Position numbers and translations under genes: made by a program | Assembly: GCA_002803225.1 (NCBI GenBank) | Contig: NXFV01000861.1 | Location: forward strand, 1 to 33,788 | Direction of reading: 5' to 3' | Source of the DNA: Gamarada debralockiae | Taxonomy: Eukaryota > Ascomycota > Leotiomycetes > Helotiales > Hyphodiscaceae | DNA length: 33,788 bases | The notes under the pieces: generated by a model | Database searches by the model: none | Told to the model about the DNA's origin: nothing | The model's input: only the letters and a program-made list of their open reading frames with translations | Shown: piece after piece, positions 10,551 to 21,711 of the stretch | Layout: each line of letters begins with the position of its first letter | Position numbering within the stretch: position 1 is the first letter of the stretch

Positions 10551-12960
10551 GACCTGTGGTTGGCGTCGGTGTATGACCTAGAGGTGGAAGCTCTGATTCT
10601 GAGTTTCACATGTGTATTACCTCTTACTCGATCTAGCACATTAATGGTTGAAGGAGTTGAGGATCAATTTATTGACAACGGACGATCCCAATGGAAGTCG
10701 ACAATTCTGCCCACTATTCCGAGATTTTCTTCCAAGTCAATGCGACGGAGTGTTTCACAGACTCGCACAGCCATATCGCGAACGTTGGAACTGCTTGGTT
10801 GGATCTCCAAGAGTTCCTAATTGGGATGACTTCATCAGCTTAGTAGCGGGTTGATCAGATGGTTTCTTTGGGAGTTCCCAATGGTCGTTTGTAGATTCCT
10901 TGGAAGTAGGTTTGGAGATGGGTAACAAAAAGTTAGGAAAGTCGGACTCCGGATGTCCTCGGCCTGCTTAAGGAAAGATTGGAGGATCTGGTTTGAAGTA
11001 AGATATCCTTGGTAAATCCACTAATGCTGGTATACAGTTCTAAAAGCTCCACGTCGTGGAGGGTGCAAGCCATTTGACTTGCCTCGTAGCCAGGTTCCAA
11101 CCTTATAAAGTCGTCTGGTGCATCATCAACCTGTCGGCATATCATGCTCGAATGACCACTAGGAGGATCGTTGCAACAAGTTGCGCTACTCCGCCTGACT
11201 GGTGGAGTTCTCGTGTCCCAATATTCTGAAGCACGAAACCGCCAAGGTGAAGAGAGTCCCAATTGCTGTCCAGATAGCCATGGACCTGTTATTCTTTGCG
11301 AATTCCCTAATTTTAGGGTCTTAACAAGGGCTTTTAGCAGATCACGCAACGAGCTTGGAGGTAGGAAAGTCTTCTGGGAGATGCGGATTCGCGGATTCGT
11401 TGCTTTATTGAAGATGGCGAACGCGGGAAGACCTAAGGATGGAATGGGCTTTTGCAGTCGCACGATGCGGAAATGATCCGTATTGGTTTTATCTCCATTG
11501 TCTGGGTGGGAATTGTGGAAACCCGCCATGTGAAGATCAGGAATTGGTTCAGCAATGAATACAGTTGTGCTAGGTTACACAACCCAAGCACACAAGCAGA
11601 CTCCAATGCTGATGCATGTCGTTCCCGGAAGCCCAGATTGGATACCCGTAGGGTGCGACAACATATCTTCCTCGTAACAAGCGATAATGGTAGGCAATCA
11701 AGGCGTTGACCATCACAATTGTCGGATGCAAGACGAAAGAAATAAAAGCAAAGAACCAGACTTATATTTTTGTAGGAATCGCAGCAGGAATGTTGAGGGT
11801 CAGATTTGGAGACTTTTCTTCTTCAACAAATCAGCCAAGAATGCTAACAATGGTGACTCAGATTCCTCATATATGTTTCCACGTTGTCACCTGCACAGCT
11901 TTCGATCTTCTGGAGGAAGATAGCCAATAGGAGTCCTCTTTAGCGTGATATACTGACGAACTTCGAGAACCTTTGCGGACAAGAGTATCTTCTAGGGTCC
12001 AAATACCAGGCTCATAACCTTGGTCGAGTCATTCATAAGCAGTGCGAGTATAGTACACAATCTCTGTTGTTTGAGACCCTCCGTATTGTCTTATGACCCG
12101 GCTTCCTTTCCAAATTTCGCGTGGATTGCTTGACGTTGAGGAGAGAATAGCCTTCTCTTCGTCGTAGGAGAGTCACATGCTCTGAGCAGGAGTCTGTAAA
12201 GCATGGCTTCAGTCTTCCAATCACCCAAACAGGTTTTGAGTGATGAAAATGGAACGGTGAACAAGTGAAGGTACATCCCAGATTTGGAAATGGACAATGA
12301 CTTATTGATCTTAATACTTCTAATCTTATAACGCCCCACGACAGGCGTAGGAAGGAATGCAAATACACCAAAGACCGCTCAAATCTCATGAATCGATGAC
12401 TCTCCCAGAGCGTTGGAATGCTCCGAGATGACGTCCCGCAGTCCGCCGCAAGCCTTCTCGCGAGTCTCTCGTAACACGCCTGTACTCGCTTTGTCGAATG
12501 TGGGAGTATATAGCGCTGCCTTTACAAACCAAGTCGGAGGGAATGCCATATTCGAAAATAGGACGGAGTGGCCAATAAAGTCTCTATTCTTTCCTTTCGA
12601 TGAACCTGTTGAGGAGAAATCTGCAAAATAATACATACGAAACGATGCAAGAGGTCCGAATTAGTCATATCTTCCAATGATAGCCTTCATCCAAGTATAA
12701 CCGCTGATGCGTATCGTCCTGACGACGATGGTGATGATACCAATGGGTGCCATTGCGATGAAGACATCATCGGCCCAGCTCATCGAAGTCGCGAGAAACT
12801 ACTTGGTAACCTCATCGCCGAACAACTGGGCGAAGTCGGTAAAGGGGCCATTCGCCAAATCTCCACCATCCACCGTTGGCGATGGAGTCGCGGTAGCTGT
12901 CCTTGTAGTTGTCGCCACAACTAATGCAAAGACCGCATGTCAATGGTCGATCGGAGTGGG
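10550..12960 (-). pseudogene. Decayed fungal multi-pass membrane protein gene
   Basis: Several minus-strand blocks, in order but in different frames, resemble one fungal protein type that I know only as uncharacterised membrane proteins. About 12930-12675 reads DGGDLANGPFTDFAQLFGDE, then a TAG stop, then SMSWADDVFIAMAPIGIITI and ISGYTWMKAIIGR. About 12150-12050 reads AILSSTSSNPREIWKGSRVI and RQYGGSQTTEIVY. About 11235-11135 reads GGFVLQNIGTRELHQSGG and VAQLVATILLVVIRA, then a stop. Stops and frame changes between blocks show that it no longer encodes a protein. The limits are approximate, and about 500 bp between the first two blocks is unexplained. Confidence 0.6.
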
Positions 12961-12964
12961 GTGA

Positions 12965-14110
12965 GATCAAAAGGCGGTGGCAAGGAAGGGAAGCTTTCTG
13001 ATTCCGTGACAGTCTCGTGATTGAAAGAAACGTGACTAGATAAAGTGAGTTTGTAATTACCTCAGGCACTCAAGTCACTGTCCAAGAGGAGTCTAGCTTA
13101 AGTAGGATAAAGGTCCTTCCGGTCCAAAAACATGATTATATAATCAGATCATGTTACCTCTTGTCAATGGCCTAAGGATCTTGTCAAACGCGCCCAGCAG
13201 TTATTTTGATATGTTTTTCGCGATTCTGGCAAAATCACTGTTTTTATATTCATTAATAACCACATCAAAGCACATTGTATTTATCCCCAATTTAATTAGG
13301 CTCTGCATCTAGGTGAACTCTATCTAGAAATCAAATTAATTTTACTCTCGTATACCCGTGTCTTGTGGAAAACGCTCATATGTGATAAACTAGATCGCTG
13401 TTACAATTTGTCGCTGTTACAATTTGTCGTCTAACTACTGTTCCTACCTTTTAAGGCCAAAAGAGTCTAGCGAAACCCTATCGAAGATCAGCGAAATGCC
13501 TTTGGATATTATATAACTGTTTTCCTTAGTCGGGCTTTACGTGTTATTAAGCTCAGTTCTTTTTATACTTTCTATGAGAAATAAGACGAGCGTTCGGAGA
13601 CAGCGACGAGAGACCACGAATAACACGAGAGACCTCGTTCGTGATGCCGATAACACTACGAGCGTGCTGGCTATACAGGATCTAGTCAAGAGGGTAAGAA
13701 CGTGTCTAAGGAAGTATAGCTCATTCGGGCAGGCCTCCAACGCCATCTCTATTCGTTCGAGCCTCGTCAGAAGCAGGTAGATACTACATGGCATTTAGTA
13801 TGCAATAATGAGGACCTTCTTCTTACAGCCAAGAGCTTTTTCCTAGGAGCTGTCCTTCAATCGTATTTGAAGCAGTGATTCCCCTGGACTTAGTGCGGGT
13901 AGAGAAGTAAGCGGGTTCAACCCCCCCCACTCTGACGGCGCTGGGTTTAGGGCGACATTATCAAAAATTTAATAAGTTGTAGAAAAAGAGTAGAGAAAAT
14001 CGAATGGGTGTATCCAATCAACTGTACTGTGCGTAGTTGTGGATAAAAAAAATAAAATAAAAAAATTGAAATTTAAGATGTTCTTTTTTGTACAAAATAT
14101 TTTTGCATAG
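12965..14110. other. AT-rich repeat-derived region
   Basis: Low-GC stretches, especially about 13960-14100, and no recognisable gene. It includes a tandem duplication at 13395-13426 and a small frame on 13541-13780 without known motifs. The composition fits repeat-derived, possibly RIP-affected DNA, but no element ends were found. Confidence 0.35.
13395..13426. repeat. 16 bp tandem duplication
   Basis: TCGCTGTTACAATTTG occurs twice back to back with no mismatch. Confidence 0.8.
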
Positions 14111-15600
14111 GCCCAAACGCTCGACATGGCACTCAGTCAGCCTCATGTGACTTCCCGCTTAGGTAAAGTCACATATCAAACATGAGGCTAGACCTAAAAT
14201 GGCCTGGGTTTGCTGAGATAAGTTTGATGAGCGGAAGTCACTTGAGATTCCTCAATCAATAATTGTGTCATGCAAGCCAAGAAACTGCTCGGGCTCATTT
14301 AGACTTCAGTGAGGCAGACTGTGGGAGAGGGCCTCCCAGAGGGCCTCCTGTGCCAGCACATTGGGCATCATAGCATGAGAGATTCAGCATCACCTGTGAC
14401 GACACCCACTCATTGAAAAGGTACGATGGTTGTGCCGTCTCACCGCATTAGAAATCACTCAAATCAATGGAGAGATCCAAAATGCCATGCAGCGAAAACG
14501 CCCTCTCTTCAATAAAAAGGAAGGTTTGGTCGAGTCGGTGTAGGACTTCCTGCTGTGGTTGGTTACGCCATGGGTCGTTTCTTGGACCTTCAGAGCAGTT
14601 GAGCGATTTACAATTCGCTGAAGGATGTCTTCGTGACCAAGCGGGATCTGGGCGAACCACTTTGTACAACGTGCTGTGCGTGGTGGAACATGGGTTGGAA
14701 GGTGAATCCTTCCAATAATCGTCCATTCAGGCGAGTTGAATCAATCGAAGATGTGAGGCGGACAAGCGTGCGTTTGCCTCACTTTTTCGAGGGATTGGGT
14801 GGTTCCAGTCGGAACGAACCGCTGGAAGAGATGCCGTCGAGACGCAGCTGTGATTCGTTGCTTCACTTTTCCAGGCATACACGACGTGTTTTGCTGCATG
14901 GAAGAGGGCTGTATGGCCGGGCGTGGGACAAGGATGGGCTGCTCGGATTCAGTTGGCTCGGTGTGCGAAAGGGCAGGTATCAGCACCACGTTCAAGGTAA
15001 GAATGCTGTATGGATGCCTGGAAATTAATTCGCGAAACTCAATGATAGGCTTTGTCGTGGAGCAGTGCACTGTAGATTTACCAATCATAGCCTGCATTCT
15101 TGTCAGTAGCTTCGAGCTGGCCACTCACCCGTTGCGTTGGAGAATTCGAAAATGGTGCAGAAGCCACCACGCCAAAAACAGACCACGCAAGAAAAGCTTC
15201 CTCTCTCTTCCCCGTATCCGACTGCACTTCCATCGCACGCTTCTCATCGCAAGCCACATCTCCAACCGAATTACGAATGAGCCGCCATTCGATGCCTTCC
15301 TGTCAGAGCAGTACATAGTTTGCAGACCATCCCTTCATGCCCCTCCAGCATTATTCCTTCCATCCGCCTTACATTTTCATACCAACAGCTTCACTGTTCA
15401 CACGATCGTCAGTCAGTGCAAACTATCATCGCCTTCAATTCATCCGTAAGTGGTAGCTCCGAAGACTCTTGTTGTCTCTAGAGTCTGGCAAAGCGCTGTT
15501 TCGCTGATGACGTGAGGCTGCAGACATCACGACTTCTTTCCATCTCGAAACATTGCAACAACCCTTCCACATCTAACAAAACCAAAGACAGTTGCCCAAC
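14111..15600. other. Upstream region of the zinc-finger gene
   Basis: Frames of 80-216 codons overlap on both strands around 14450-15450, but none shows a domain or a splice join that improves it. From about 15180 the plus strand becomes pyrimidine-rich, as in fungal promoters and long 5' leaders. A GTAAGT at 15446 could start a leader intron. A short hairpin is present at 14141-14187. Confidence 0.35.
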
Positions 15601-17763
15601 ATGTCGAGCCTGAGGATCGACACTGACATCAATGTCGAGCAACTCCAGCAACCCGGTGAACTCGAGATCCTCCTGGCCCAGCAAGCAGAGATCCAGGCCA
15701 AGATTGCTTCCGTCCTTTCATCGAATAACCCCCATCATCGGTCACCAATACACAAGCAACATCAACAACAACAACGAAGAAGTCAAAATAATGTTCCCCG
15801 AAGCATGTCCAGCAGCGGAACCACTATGGCCAGACATCTCTCCTCTGTAGGAACTCCGCCTTGGATCTCTTACCTGACCTACTCTAATGACTAGTAGGAC
15901 CGGATAGAAGCCCCCTCTCGAACGAGAACCCTATCCCAACAATCGTCACATTCGATGGCACGAACGAACTCGAGAGGATCGACCTCAGCGCGAGGTACTG
16001 GCAACCTCCCCTTCACCCAGACCGGCACGATGCCTCCTCCCCTACTTACCGAGTCACGTCGAGAGAACCCCGTCGAGGCCTGGGCCAGCCAAGATCAACC
16101 ATTCAACTCCTACACCTTCTCGCATCAACCTCCTCAAATGCAACGATCGATGTCGCAACGAAAGCCCGAGCTTGAACAGGTACCCGAACTCGACAGCCTA
16201 CCTGGTGACAACCCAGCCGACTTCTTATTACGCACTGGAATGACGGGCACTCCCCTTCTCCAGCTCCCAGTTTCACCAATGACGATACCCACGAATACAC
16301 AGCTTAAACACCGATACTCAAATAGCTCACGACAATCACAATCATACAGCATCCCGACTCCCACAACACCGATGAGCGACTCACTCACGACTGCGACAAC
16401 TCTCACAAGCAACATGAGTCGACAAAACAGTCTCTGTAATGAGCCTCTGCTCGAAAGTATTCAGATGATGAAGTTCAATTCAAATACTTCCTTTTCCACA
16501 GACATCAATCCTGTCGATCACACTTTGTATGATCAATGTCCTCCTTACTCCTCTCGTCATAGTCGCCGTTCTTCGAACGAAGAGCAGTCTCAACTTCTTG
16601 TTGGAGCTGGTGCAAGTCATGATTCTCAATTTTCACATTCCTTTTCTGCTGTAGAAGCAGCTGCTCAATTTCACTCTTCTGGTTCTTTCGGTGAGAAGAT
16701 GGAGAAGTCACAATCGAATGAAAGTACTTCTTCGGCATCGTCTACGTCGTCGTCTCGAAGCAAGCAGCGATTGCAGGCTCAAAATGCATTAGCCGCCGCA
16801 CGACCGCTCATGCCCAAAGGTGGCAGCGACGATAACACAATGTCTCGAGACAACTCATCTCAATCGATGACTCGACTCGATTCGAAAGACGGGTCGCAAG
16901 ACAAAATTGCTATCTCCAAACCAACTTACCAACGACCAAAGCATGATCGAGTCTATTGCAAGCAATGTGACGATCATCCTGACGGCTTCCGAGGCGAGCA
17001 TGAGCTTCGACGTCATCAAGATCGACAGCATAAGTTGATGGTTAAGAAGTGGGTGTGCATACAACCAACGCAGAACATCCCTGATGTCCCGAAACCTGTT
17101 GTACCTCTTCACAAATGCAAAGCATGTACGACACAGAAGAAGAAATACGGGGCATACTACAATGCTGCAGCACATCTTCGACGAGCACATTTCAGACCGA
17201 AGGCTACTAAGGGCCGAGCGAAGACAAGCAAGGTGGAGGATGCCCAGAAGCGAGGTGGAAAGGCAGGAGGAGACTGGCCCTCGATGGCCGACTTGAAGTA
17301 TTGGATGATGGAAGTGGAGGAACCCGCGACCGACTTCCCACTCACAGCAGCACAACAACAAGAAGCCGACGAATCCGACGACGACCCATTCGACCTCGAC
17401 GAGCAACTCATGTCCGCCAACTCCATGAACAACATCTCGAGCGGCAGCTTCGACACCCAATACGCCCTCACCGATGCCACGTTTAACATCTTCCCGTCGC
17501 CTACCAACAACGAACTCTTCAGCATGTCGAACATGCAGCTTGATCTCTCTTCCTCGCATCAGCAGTCCATTGACTCGTCATCAATGAACTTCAACTCCAG
17601 TCAAAGCAGCTTTGACAATTTCCCAGTCCCCTCATCGTTCCAGAACGACGCCATGGCGTCGTTCATGGAACATTCTTCCTCTCTTCCTCCCCACCTTCCT
17701 ATTCAGAATACTTTCGATGACCAGTTTGGTCTAGTTGATCCTGTAAATTTCCCTTACCTTTGA
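15601..17763 (+). CDS. Two-finger C2H2-like putative transcription factor, 703 aa, two exons
   Basis: Exons are 15601-15846 and 15898-17763. The 51 bp intron has donor GTAGGA, branch-like CTAAT and acceptor TAG. The join is in phase and avoids an in-frame TAG at 15895. The start ATG is preceded by CCAAC. The first 400 residues are Ser/Gln/Thr-rich and probably disordered. Two fingers share the spacing C-x2-C-x15-H-x4-H: about C436, C439, H455, H460 (YCKQC...ELRRHQDRQH) and C489, C492, H508, H513 (HKCKAC...AAAHLRRAH). The second is followed by a basic stretch. The YGAYYNAAAHLRRAHF block is conserved in many fungal proteins of this kind. The C-terminus is acidic and Ser/Asn-rich, which fits an activation region. 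A nuclear DNA-binding role is inferred; targets are unknown. Confidence 0.85.
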
Positions 17764-18964
17764 TTGGCGTTCTCTTCAAAGAGACATTATCTTTCCTCTT
17801 CTTTCAATCCATAATTTCATGCACATGGTTGAGTAAATGAATGTGTGGTTTGCATAATTTCTTTCTTGTGTTTATATATCGATTGACAGTTCATCTGATT
17901 GGGATGAATTGGGTTTGGGATAAGGCGTCTGTTGGCCTTGGTGTTAGGGAAAAATGGGCTTTCTATTTATGACCTGTTACGAGGATATGACTGTATGCAA
18001 TGTATATATCTGGGGTCATCAAGCTCGCTTGATGCTGTCTTCCTTCTGGCGTTTGGTGTTGATGGAAAAACTTGTATCATCACCCCCTGGGGTGGGTTTG
18101 AACGAATGTTCTTATAGTAATGTTCAATGTACAAAGACTATTCACACACAACATCGATAATTCCTTAGCACACATCATGCCTCTCAGTGCACCTGACAGG
18201 GTCACGATTCTCCTGTATGCTCGTCTGTGAGCATCCTATTTAACGTATGATGCTCAACGTCTGCAATGCATTATTTTCAGCGAGTGCGATAAAGAAAACA
18301 CCAGGCGACCTCGGCATGTCTTCGCTACCCAGGCCGTCAAACGTTTGTGAAGGCCCAAATCTTTTGATGTGCTGTTCACGGCGAGTTGTGTGAAGGGTGA
18401 CCAAATGGAGCCTAATTCATAGTTATGGCAGCGACAGCGACGATGAGGTCATCAACAGCGACAAAGTCTCTACAGTGATAACAAATGAAGCACAACCTGC
18501 ATCTGATAGTTTTATGACCTGAACATTATATCTGAATAACAATGCTTGAAAAAATTTCATCAACTCAACTCAAGAGACGACACATTGCCACCTGCTCATG
18601 CATGGAATTGCACGTAAACTCATCGAAGTAGTCAGATTTGATGAGCAACCACTGGTTTGTTCAGCTGTATATAAGTACTTTACTGTACGCACCACTGTCA
18701 CTTCCAACTTTCCAACTTTCTTGAGATATTTGTTTTTCTACACCTTTTACCTATTCACTCATTCGGGATGTGACCTCGTGAATTTTATAGAGTTGCTCAG
18801 CCCCTTTGATCACAGCCCCTTTGATCACAGCCCCGCAATCACACCTCAGCCTTAATATCCCTCAATGTCATTCCGTCAAGAAACCTTCAACGCCTCCTCG
18901 ACCCTCCCCACTTCCTACTTTCCCCACCACCAAACTTTAACTCAAAATCACCTTGCAAGCAAAT
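17764..18964. other. Intergenic region
   Basis: The first 100-150 bases are probably the 3' untranslated region of the zinc-finger gene. The last 200 bases are C-rich and probably the promoter of the gene at 18965. No gene is supported between them. A short tandem repeat lies at 18798-18841. Confidence 0.4.
18798..18841. repeat. 15 bp tandem repeat, nearly three copies
   Basis: CAGCCCCTTTGATCA occurs twice exactly (18798-18812, 18813-18827), followed by a diverged third copy, CAGCCCCGCAATCA. It sits in the presumed promoter of the gene starting at 18965. Confidence 0.8.
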
Positions 18965-19680
18965 ATGAATATCCTAAACAAAGCCTGGGGCTCTACCGGC
19001 TCAGGCCCGCCCCCAACAGATGACCTGACGACGCCGACCAGAGATGCGCTTTTTAGATTTCAGGTAGGGCAGGAGAAACCGTTTGCGCTGACGGCTGAGA
19101 GTTTGCTTGTTGGGGGGATTTGCGGTATGTGCCCTCCATTCCTCCATTTTCAGATATCTTTTATTTACTGTCTTTGAAAGAGTGATGAATTTGGTGTGAG
19201 AGGTATTGGAAAAGACGAAGACAGTTGCTGATTGAAGCAGAGACGAAGCAGTATGCGAATTCGGTCTTCAGTTCTTGCCAGAAGGCACATGTCATCACAG
19301 CGGGTGGACTGCCGGATACGGAGAGGATTGATAGGAGTCTTGTGAACAAGATCAGTATTATTTCTGTGCCGAAGCAGAGGGAGTTGGTATGTTGCTTCCC
19401 CTTCCCCAATTTCACCTCACAAACACTTATCTTCAATCTTCAGGTCAACCTCCTGTTTTTCTGGGAAGAGGAGATTACGAGATTGAGGTTGTTGGATCAG
19501 GAAGAGGCGGAGATTGAGGAGGCGATGAGAGAGAGGGATAGGAATGGTGGTGAGGGTGTAGGAGAGATGGAGGATTTGGAGACTGCGTTGAAGATTGTAA
19601 AAGCCAAGAGGGTTATGTTACCTAGTCAGAGGACGAGTGACGGGACGGCTAAGGGAGAGGAGGTGTTGCCAGAGTACTAA
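18965..19680 (+). CDS. Small unrecognised protein, three exons, one-base frame break
   Basis: Proposed exons are 18965-19124, 19201-19386 and 19444-19680. Introns have donors GTATGT and acceptors GAG and CAG. Exons 2 and 3 join cleanly (PKQRELV/NLLFFWEEEIT). Exon 1 is one base too long: it ends ...AESLLVGG and then loses frame at a run of six Gs (19112-19117). With five Gs it would run on as GGFA/RYWKRRRQLLIEAETKQ and give 193 aa. The third exon is highly charged and probably helical (EEEITRLRLLDQEEAEIEEA). There may be a short hydrophobic segment around ALTAESLLVGGF. I do not recognise the family. The break is either an assembly error or a real lesion. Confidence 0.6.
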
Positions 19681-19914
19681 GAGGGTAAAGAGAGTGGTTC
19701 AAGCGTTGGGAACGATCTCCTTGGGAAGCCTTCGTTTTCGTAGAGATACAGCTTTGTTATCTGCCATTGACTTCCATGAGGTGGAAGTGCCGACTGAAGA
19801 TCAAATCCACTTTAACTGGAGGTTATCAACTTGTCCGGCCGTTTCTGTGACTGAAAATCAAGACACTTTCACGTAGCTAGTGCCTATCGTTACGTCTTTC
19901 GAGACACCCATCCT

Positions 19915-21711
19915 TCATACTAGCACAATATCCTGGACCTCCAAGCCCAAATCCATCACTTGACCGTTCATTCGGTTGTGCACATAGCATTCTCCAACGA
20001 GTTGATACTTTTGACTATTTCGTCCATCTCTAGGAACTGGCCGTATGACGTACAGAATCATAGAGCCTAGAAAGGCAGCCAGTAGATCTCCTGGTCTAGC
20101 TCCTGCAGGCATTAGGCCTACCGAACCTTCGCGCAGGACACAGAAATGCCTTTTAGAAATAGCAGACCAAAGAGCTCGGCGAAAGATGATTGCTTTTGAC
20201 CCTTCCTCGCTCAAGAAGAGTTCATTTGCAGCCTTCGTATCTGAGGCGTGTAGAGTAGTATACTGGGCGAAGATTGATTCAAATGCTTTAGAGAATTCCC
20301 CATATTCGGGACCAGGTGTCTCCTCTGGCTGACCAGAACGGAGGTTATCATCGACCTTGTTTCCCACTACTGTGCGCCAAAACATCTCGTCGTCTTGTGC
20401 GCCAGTTGATTTGAAGATTTCTCTAGCTTCGAGGTACCGGAAGTAACAGTTTGCGATTTCTCCTCTGCCCGGCAGGTGTCCCTCGCCGACTAAACTACTC
20501 TTTGAGCCCAGGCGAGCGATCGAATCAAATACGATCCCCTGCAACTTCAGCTCATCGCCATTTTCGCTGAAGGATAGTTCGGGTTCTTTAACTGGCGTGA
20601 CTGGGTAATTGCCAAGCGTCTTTGACCGAATTTTGTCCAAGAAATTGAAAGTCCAAGATGGGACGTCAGCACCATCTGATTCCTCCGCGACGCCGGCCAG
20701 GCGCAAAGCCCCAAAGTTTGAATCTCGTGTGATCACAAATCTTGTGACCTCCTTGAACAGCACTTGGGGAGGTTTCGTATAGTCAGGCACAAACACTGAG
20801 TCATCTACGTCGGTAGCAAGGCCCAAGAAGCCGTATATCTTATCCCTCGGATTGATAGCTTTGCTGTCCGCAAATAGTTCCATCAGAGAAAAAAGGGGTA
20901 GCGGTTTGCCCTGCTGCCGAAATTCGCAGACTGAGGACAATTTGTAGACTCTCTTAATCCCAGCAACACCTCTGATCAATGTGGTCGTGAGCAGATCCGC
21001 ACCTGGATCCGTGGTAATCATGCACACAAATCCTAACGCAATCAAGCCGTTTATGACTCGGGCCAACGTATTCCAGCTCACGCTGTCATCTCCGCATATC
21101 ATCTCGGCATGGTTGGCCAAGGCAACTTCTTGTATGACCCAGGTACGTGTGAACCACGGCCTGTCAAGTAATTTGGCAAGAGCAGCCCATTCCGGCGCTT
21201 GTTCCGGATATTTTGCCGCGTAGTACTTTGTACGATCCATATCTCTCGTCTCAATCTCCGGCAGTATTGAAGCAACCGTCTGTATAAAGTTGACTGCGAG
21301 TTTACTGTCCTCGTCCTCAGGCCCCAGCCATACGCTTACCCTCTCAGCATGAGAGTACACTTGTCCCATCAGTCCCACCTGCACCGCCTTCTCCTCAATA
21401 TCGTCCTGGTTGATACAAACGGTATCAATCCAGAGCAGAGAATTGGATGCGGTCATCAGCTTGCTACTGAGGATGTCGTGAACATTTTGCGTGATGTTCA
21501 GAACACGGCCGTTGATGAGGAGTTGGTACAGTTTCTGCTCAGAGCCCCACGTATACGAGACTGCAATGTATGGTGGTTGCAAAGAATCCTCGAGAGACAT
21601 GTGAATACATTTGCAGCCAATAACGCTCGATTGATCCGTCGAAGGTTCGACTTTCAAGACACGGATATGGAGGGGCTGAAGTGGCTCGTAGGAGAATTGT
21701 TCGTAGTCCAT
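19915..21711 (-). CDS. HET-domain protein (HET-6-like), 598 aa, single exon
   Basis: The frame opens further upstream (21888), but the ATG at 21711 gives MDYEQFSYEPLQPLHIRVLK, the usual first residues of HET-6-like proteins, so it was chosen. Landmarks are YIAVSYTWGS (about 48-57), LLWIDTVCINQDD (92-104), RVSVWLGPEDED (124-135) and RPWFTRTWVIQEVALA (184-199). INPRDKIYGFLGLATDV and VPDYTKPPQVLFKEVT follow, then a C-terminal block with GARPGDLLAAFLGS ... GECYVHNRMNGQVMDLG. The terminal block has N in place of the usual G in HGiMnG. The predicted role is cytoplasmic non-self recognition. It has no introns, unlike the other two HET genes. Confidence 0.9.
   Translation of the reverse strand: MDYEQFSYEPLQPLHIRVLKVEPSTDQSSVIGCKCIHMSLEDSLQPPYIAVSYTWGSEQKLYQLLINGRVLNITQNVHDILSSKLMTASNSLLWIDTVCINQDDIEEKAVQVGLMGQVYSHAERVSVWLGPEDEDSKLAVNFIQTVASILPEIETRDMDRTKYYAAKYPEQAPEWAALAKLLDRPWFTRTWVIQEVALANHAEMICGDDSVSWNTLARVINGLIALGFVCMITTDPGADLLTTTLIRGVAGIKRVYKLSSVCEFRQQGKPLPLFSLMELFADSKAINPRDKIYGFLGLATDVDDSVFVPDYTKPPQVLFKEVTRFVITRDSNFGALRLAGVAEESDGADVPSWTFNFLDKIRSKTLGNYPVTPVKEPELSFSENGDELKLQGIVFDSIARLGSKSSLVGEGHLPGRGEIANCYFRYLEAREIFKSTGAQDDEMFWRTVVGNKVDDNLRSGQPEETPGPEYGEFSKAFESIFAQYTTLHASDTKAANELFLSEEGSKAIIFRRALWSAISKRHFCVLREGSVGLMPAGARPGDLLAAFLGSMILYVIRPVPRDGRNSQKYQLVGECYVHNRMNGQVMDLGLEVQDIVLV

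Noticed and set aside
10933..11529. A 198-codon minus-strand frame as a gene
   Set aside because: It runs across the decayed membrane-protein pseudogene in a different frame from the recognisable block GGFVLQNIGTRELH, so it is best seen as a shadow frame.
13541..13794. Small frames on both strands as genes
   Set aside because: They overlap each other on opposite strands in AT-rich repeat-like DNA without any motif.
13910..13935. GGGTTCAACCC resembling an internal tRNA promoter box
   Set aside because: No matching upstream box or cloverleaf could be made around it, and it lies in a C-rich run.
14448..15449. Overlapping frames of 92-216 codons on both strands
   Set aside because: No domain, no splice join that improves them, and frames overlap heavily; the plus-strand part is pyrimidine-rich and looks like a promoter or leader.
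16855..17559. A 234-codon minus-strand frame
   Set aside because: It is antisense to the zinc-finger protein coding region and has no recognisable motif.
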